NCBI GenBank assembly: GCA_028706585.1
Contig: JAQTVX010000121.1
Span: forward strand, 1-6,817
Direction: 5' to 3'
DNA length: 6,817 nucleotides
Source: Candidatus Krumholzibacteriia bacterium
GTDB taxonomy: Bacteria; Krumholzibacteriota; Krumholzibacteriia; Krumholzibacteriales; Krumholzibacteriaceae
A program made the position numbers and the translations under genes. Under the pieces are notes generated by a model. That model was not told the DNA's origin, did no database searches, and saw only the letters and a program-made list of their open reading frames with translations. This document shows, in pieces, positions 6,121 through 6,817 of the stretch (the first letter of the stretch is position 1; every line of letters starts with the position of its first letter).

Positions 6121-6210
6121 TGAAATGGCGGATACGCTAGCCAGGAATTGGAATTTCTGCGGAGGTCCCGATTGACGCCGCAATTCTGGAAACGGATGCC
6201 GCGCCGGTCT
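6121..6210. repeat. copy 2 of the diverged 90-base direct repeat
   Basis: Ungapped partner of 4321-4410 in the same orientation, exactly 1800 bases apart. Similarity fades after 6210, 23 bases before the TTGACA box. The two copies flank the two divergent lipoprotein genes. Confidence 0.65.
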
Positions 6211-6229
6211 TGCCAGGCCATGCCACCAG

Positions 6230-6261
6230 ATCTTGACACGGAATCGAATTTCCCATAGAAA
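6230..6261 (+). promoter_or_regulatory. candidate promoter of the ECF sigma gene, shared with the SIMPL gene
   Basis: TTGACA at 6233-6238. At 17 bases the -10 would be TAGAAA (6256-6261); at 15 bases, CATAGA. Bases 6230-6257 match 2017-2044 at 26 of 28 positions, spacer included. The leader to the sigma gene would be about 150 bases, so another promoter closer to the gene is possible. Confidence 0.45.
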
Positions 6262-6291
6262 CGGAATAACGGCGCATTGGACAACTGGGAC

Positions 6292-6307
6292 GGGAAATGG
6301 ATTTCCC
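6292..6307. promoter_or_regulatory. perfect palindrome, possible operator
   Basis: GGGAAAT, two bases, ATTTCCC (6292-6307). A further half-site, ATTTCCC at 6248-6254, lies inside the promoter spacer 53 bases upstream in the same orientation as the right arm. Placement between promoter and sigma gene would suit a regulator site; the protein is unknown. Confidence 0.4.
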
Positions 6308-6416
6308 CATCTTCGATTGCAGCAACCACAAAGAGAATCTTTCCAATAAAGTGTAACCCGTCCCCTCAAGCACCGTCTCATTGAACGGAGACGAGCCGCC
6401 CGGGAGGGCCCTGAGA

Positions 6417-6817
6417 ATGATCGACCAAGACGAACAGATAGTCCGTGCGGTCCAGGCGGGCGGGACCGAGGCGTTCGCCGAGCTCGTAAGCCGCCACAAG
6501 GACAAGGTATACTCGATCCTGCTCCGCCTCGTCCGGGATCCGGACGCGGCCGAAGAGCTCGCGCAGGAGGTCTTTATCCGCGCGTGGCGCGGGATCGACG
6601 GTTTCCGGGGGCAAGCGCTCTTTGGGACCTGGCTCGTCCAGATCGCGATCAACCTGGCCCGCGATCGGATGCGCGAGCGTAGTCGGAACAGGACGGTGTC
6701 GCTCGACGAGCTTCTCGAGAAAAGCACCGACGGATCGGTGCTCGTGGACACGAGATCGAGACACGATCCGCTGTCGGAGGTGAGCGACAACGACATGATG
6801 AAACGTCTCGAGGCGGC
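6417..6817 (+). CDS. ECF-type RNA polymerase sigma factor (sigma-70 family), 3' end outside the window
   Basis: The first 133 residues of an extracytoplasmic-function sigma factor, which directs RNA polymerase to a small set of promoters, often for envelope stress. Region 2 is complete (about residues 14-88): GGTEAFAELVSRHKDKVYSI, then the core-binding and -10-recognition helices LRLVRDPDAAEELAQEVFIR, AWRGIDGFRGQALFGTWL and IAINLARDRMRER. A variable linker (about 90-120) follows, and DNDMMKRLEA at the window edge is the usual start of region 4, so about 50-60 residues are missing. The start at ATG 6417 has GGGAGGG (6402-6408) eight bases upstream, and the protein starts at the usual distance before region 2. 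An anti-sigma factor gene commonly follows such genes and should be sought beyond 6817. The family call is certain; the ECF subgroup is not determinable here. Confidence 0.95.
   Translation, partial: MIDQDEQIVRAVQAGGTEAFAELVSRHKDKVYSILLRLVRDPDAAEELAQEVFIRAWRGIDGFRGQALFGTWLVQIAINLARDRMRERSRNRTVSLDELLEKSTDGSVLVDTRSRHDPLSEVSDNDMMKRLEA

Larger units (their letters stand above)
5990..6416. other. long intergenic region before the ECF sigma gene
   Basis: This is 427 bases without a supported gene. In order it holds a GC hairpin, the second copy of the 90-base repeat, a TTGACA promoter segment shared with the SIMPL gene, a GGGAAAT/ATTTCCC palindrome, a small AAAGA/TCTTT inverted repeat near 6340, and the sigma gene ribosome site. 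It is the richest non-coding stretch in the window. Confidence 0.65.

Noticed and set aside
6137..6796. Open minus-strand frames opposite the ECF sigma gene
   Set aside because: The plus strand encodes an unmistakable sigma region 2; the opposite frames are Ser/Arg-rich shadows.

Overview
The window (6817 bases) is a stretch of bacterial chromosome of moderate to high GC. It carries seven recognisable genes plus what may be the tail of an eighth. Three lipoproteins with clear lipoboxes, a membrane-anchored SIMPL protein and an ECF sigma factor point to a Gram-negative organism. Clear AGGAGG-type ribosome sites and a single-domain LamG lipoprotein starting its mature part with CGDDD would suit an uncultured lineage near the FCB group (for example Eisenbacteria-like or Krumholzibacteria-like bacteria). 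That placement is inference from style only. I see no rRNA, tRNA, CRISPR array, transposase, phage gene or plasmid function.

Layout, left to right. (1) 1-53: possible hydrophobic tail of an upstream gene. (2) 123-527 (+): small lipoprotein that also has a hydrophobic C-terminus. (3) 611-1858 (-): polytopic membrane protein resembling GT-C/GT87 glycosyltransferases, convergent with the previous gene, with a TATAAT box so close to its ATG that the mRNA may be leaderless. (4) 2179-2901 (+): SIMPL/DUF541 (YggE-like) protein behind a TTGACA promoter. (5) 2975-4222 (-): complete peptidase T (M20B zinc tripeptidase) with all metal ligands, visibly more AT-rich than the flanking genes. (6) 4527-4946 (-): small lipoprotein with a Thr/Glu-rich tail. 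(7) 5252-5989 (+): LamG/concanavalin-like lipoprotein, followed by a strong GC hairpin. (8) 6417 to the window end (+): ECF RNA polymerase sigma factor, cut off by the window edge at the start of region 4.

The genes do not form an obvious operon. They are mostly single units in alternating directions with their own promoters, so no shared pathway can be read from the arrangement. The common theme is the envelope: lipoproteins, membrane glycosyl transfer, and periplasmic SIMPL protein, with an ECF sigma factor at the right edge. I found no convincing new multi-gene system.

The most notable unexplained structure is non-coding. A roughly 90-base sequence occurs twice in direct orientation, exactly 1800 bases apart (4321-4410 and 6121-6210, about 67% identical, no gaps), with no coding signature. 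A 28-base promoter segment is shared 26/28 between the SIMPL gene and the ECF sigma gene. The sigma gene leader also holds a perfect GGGAAAT/ATTTCCC palindrome.
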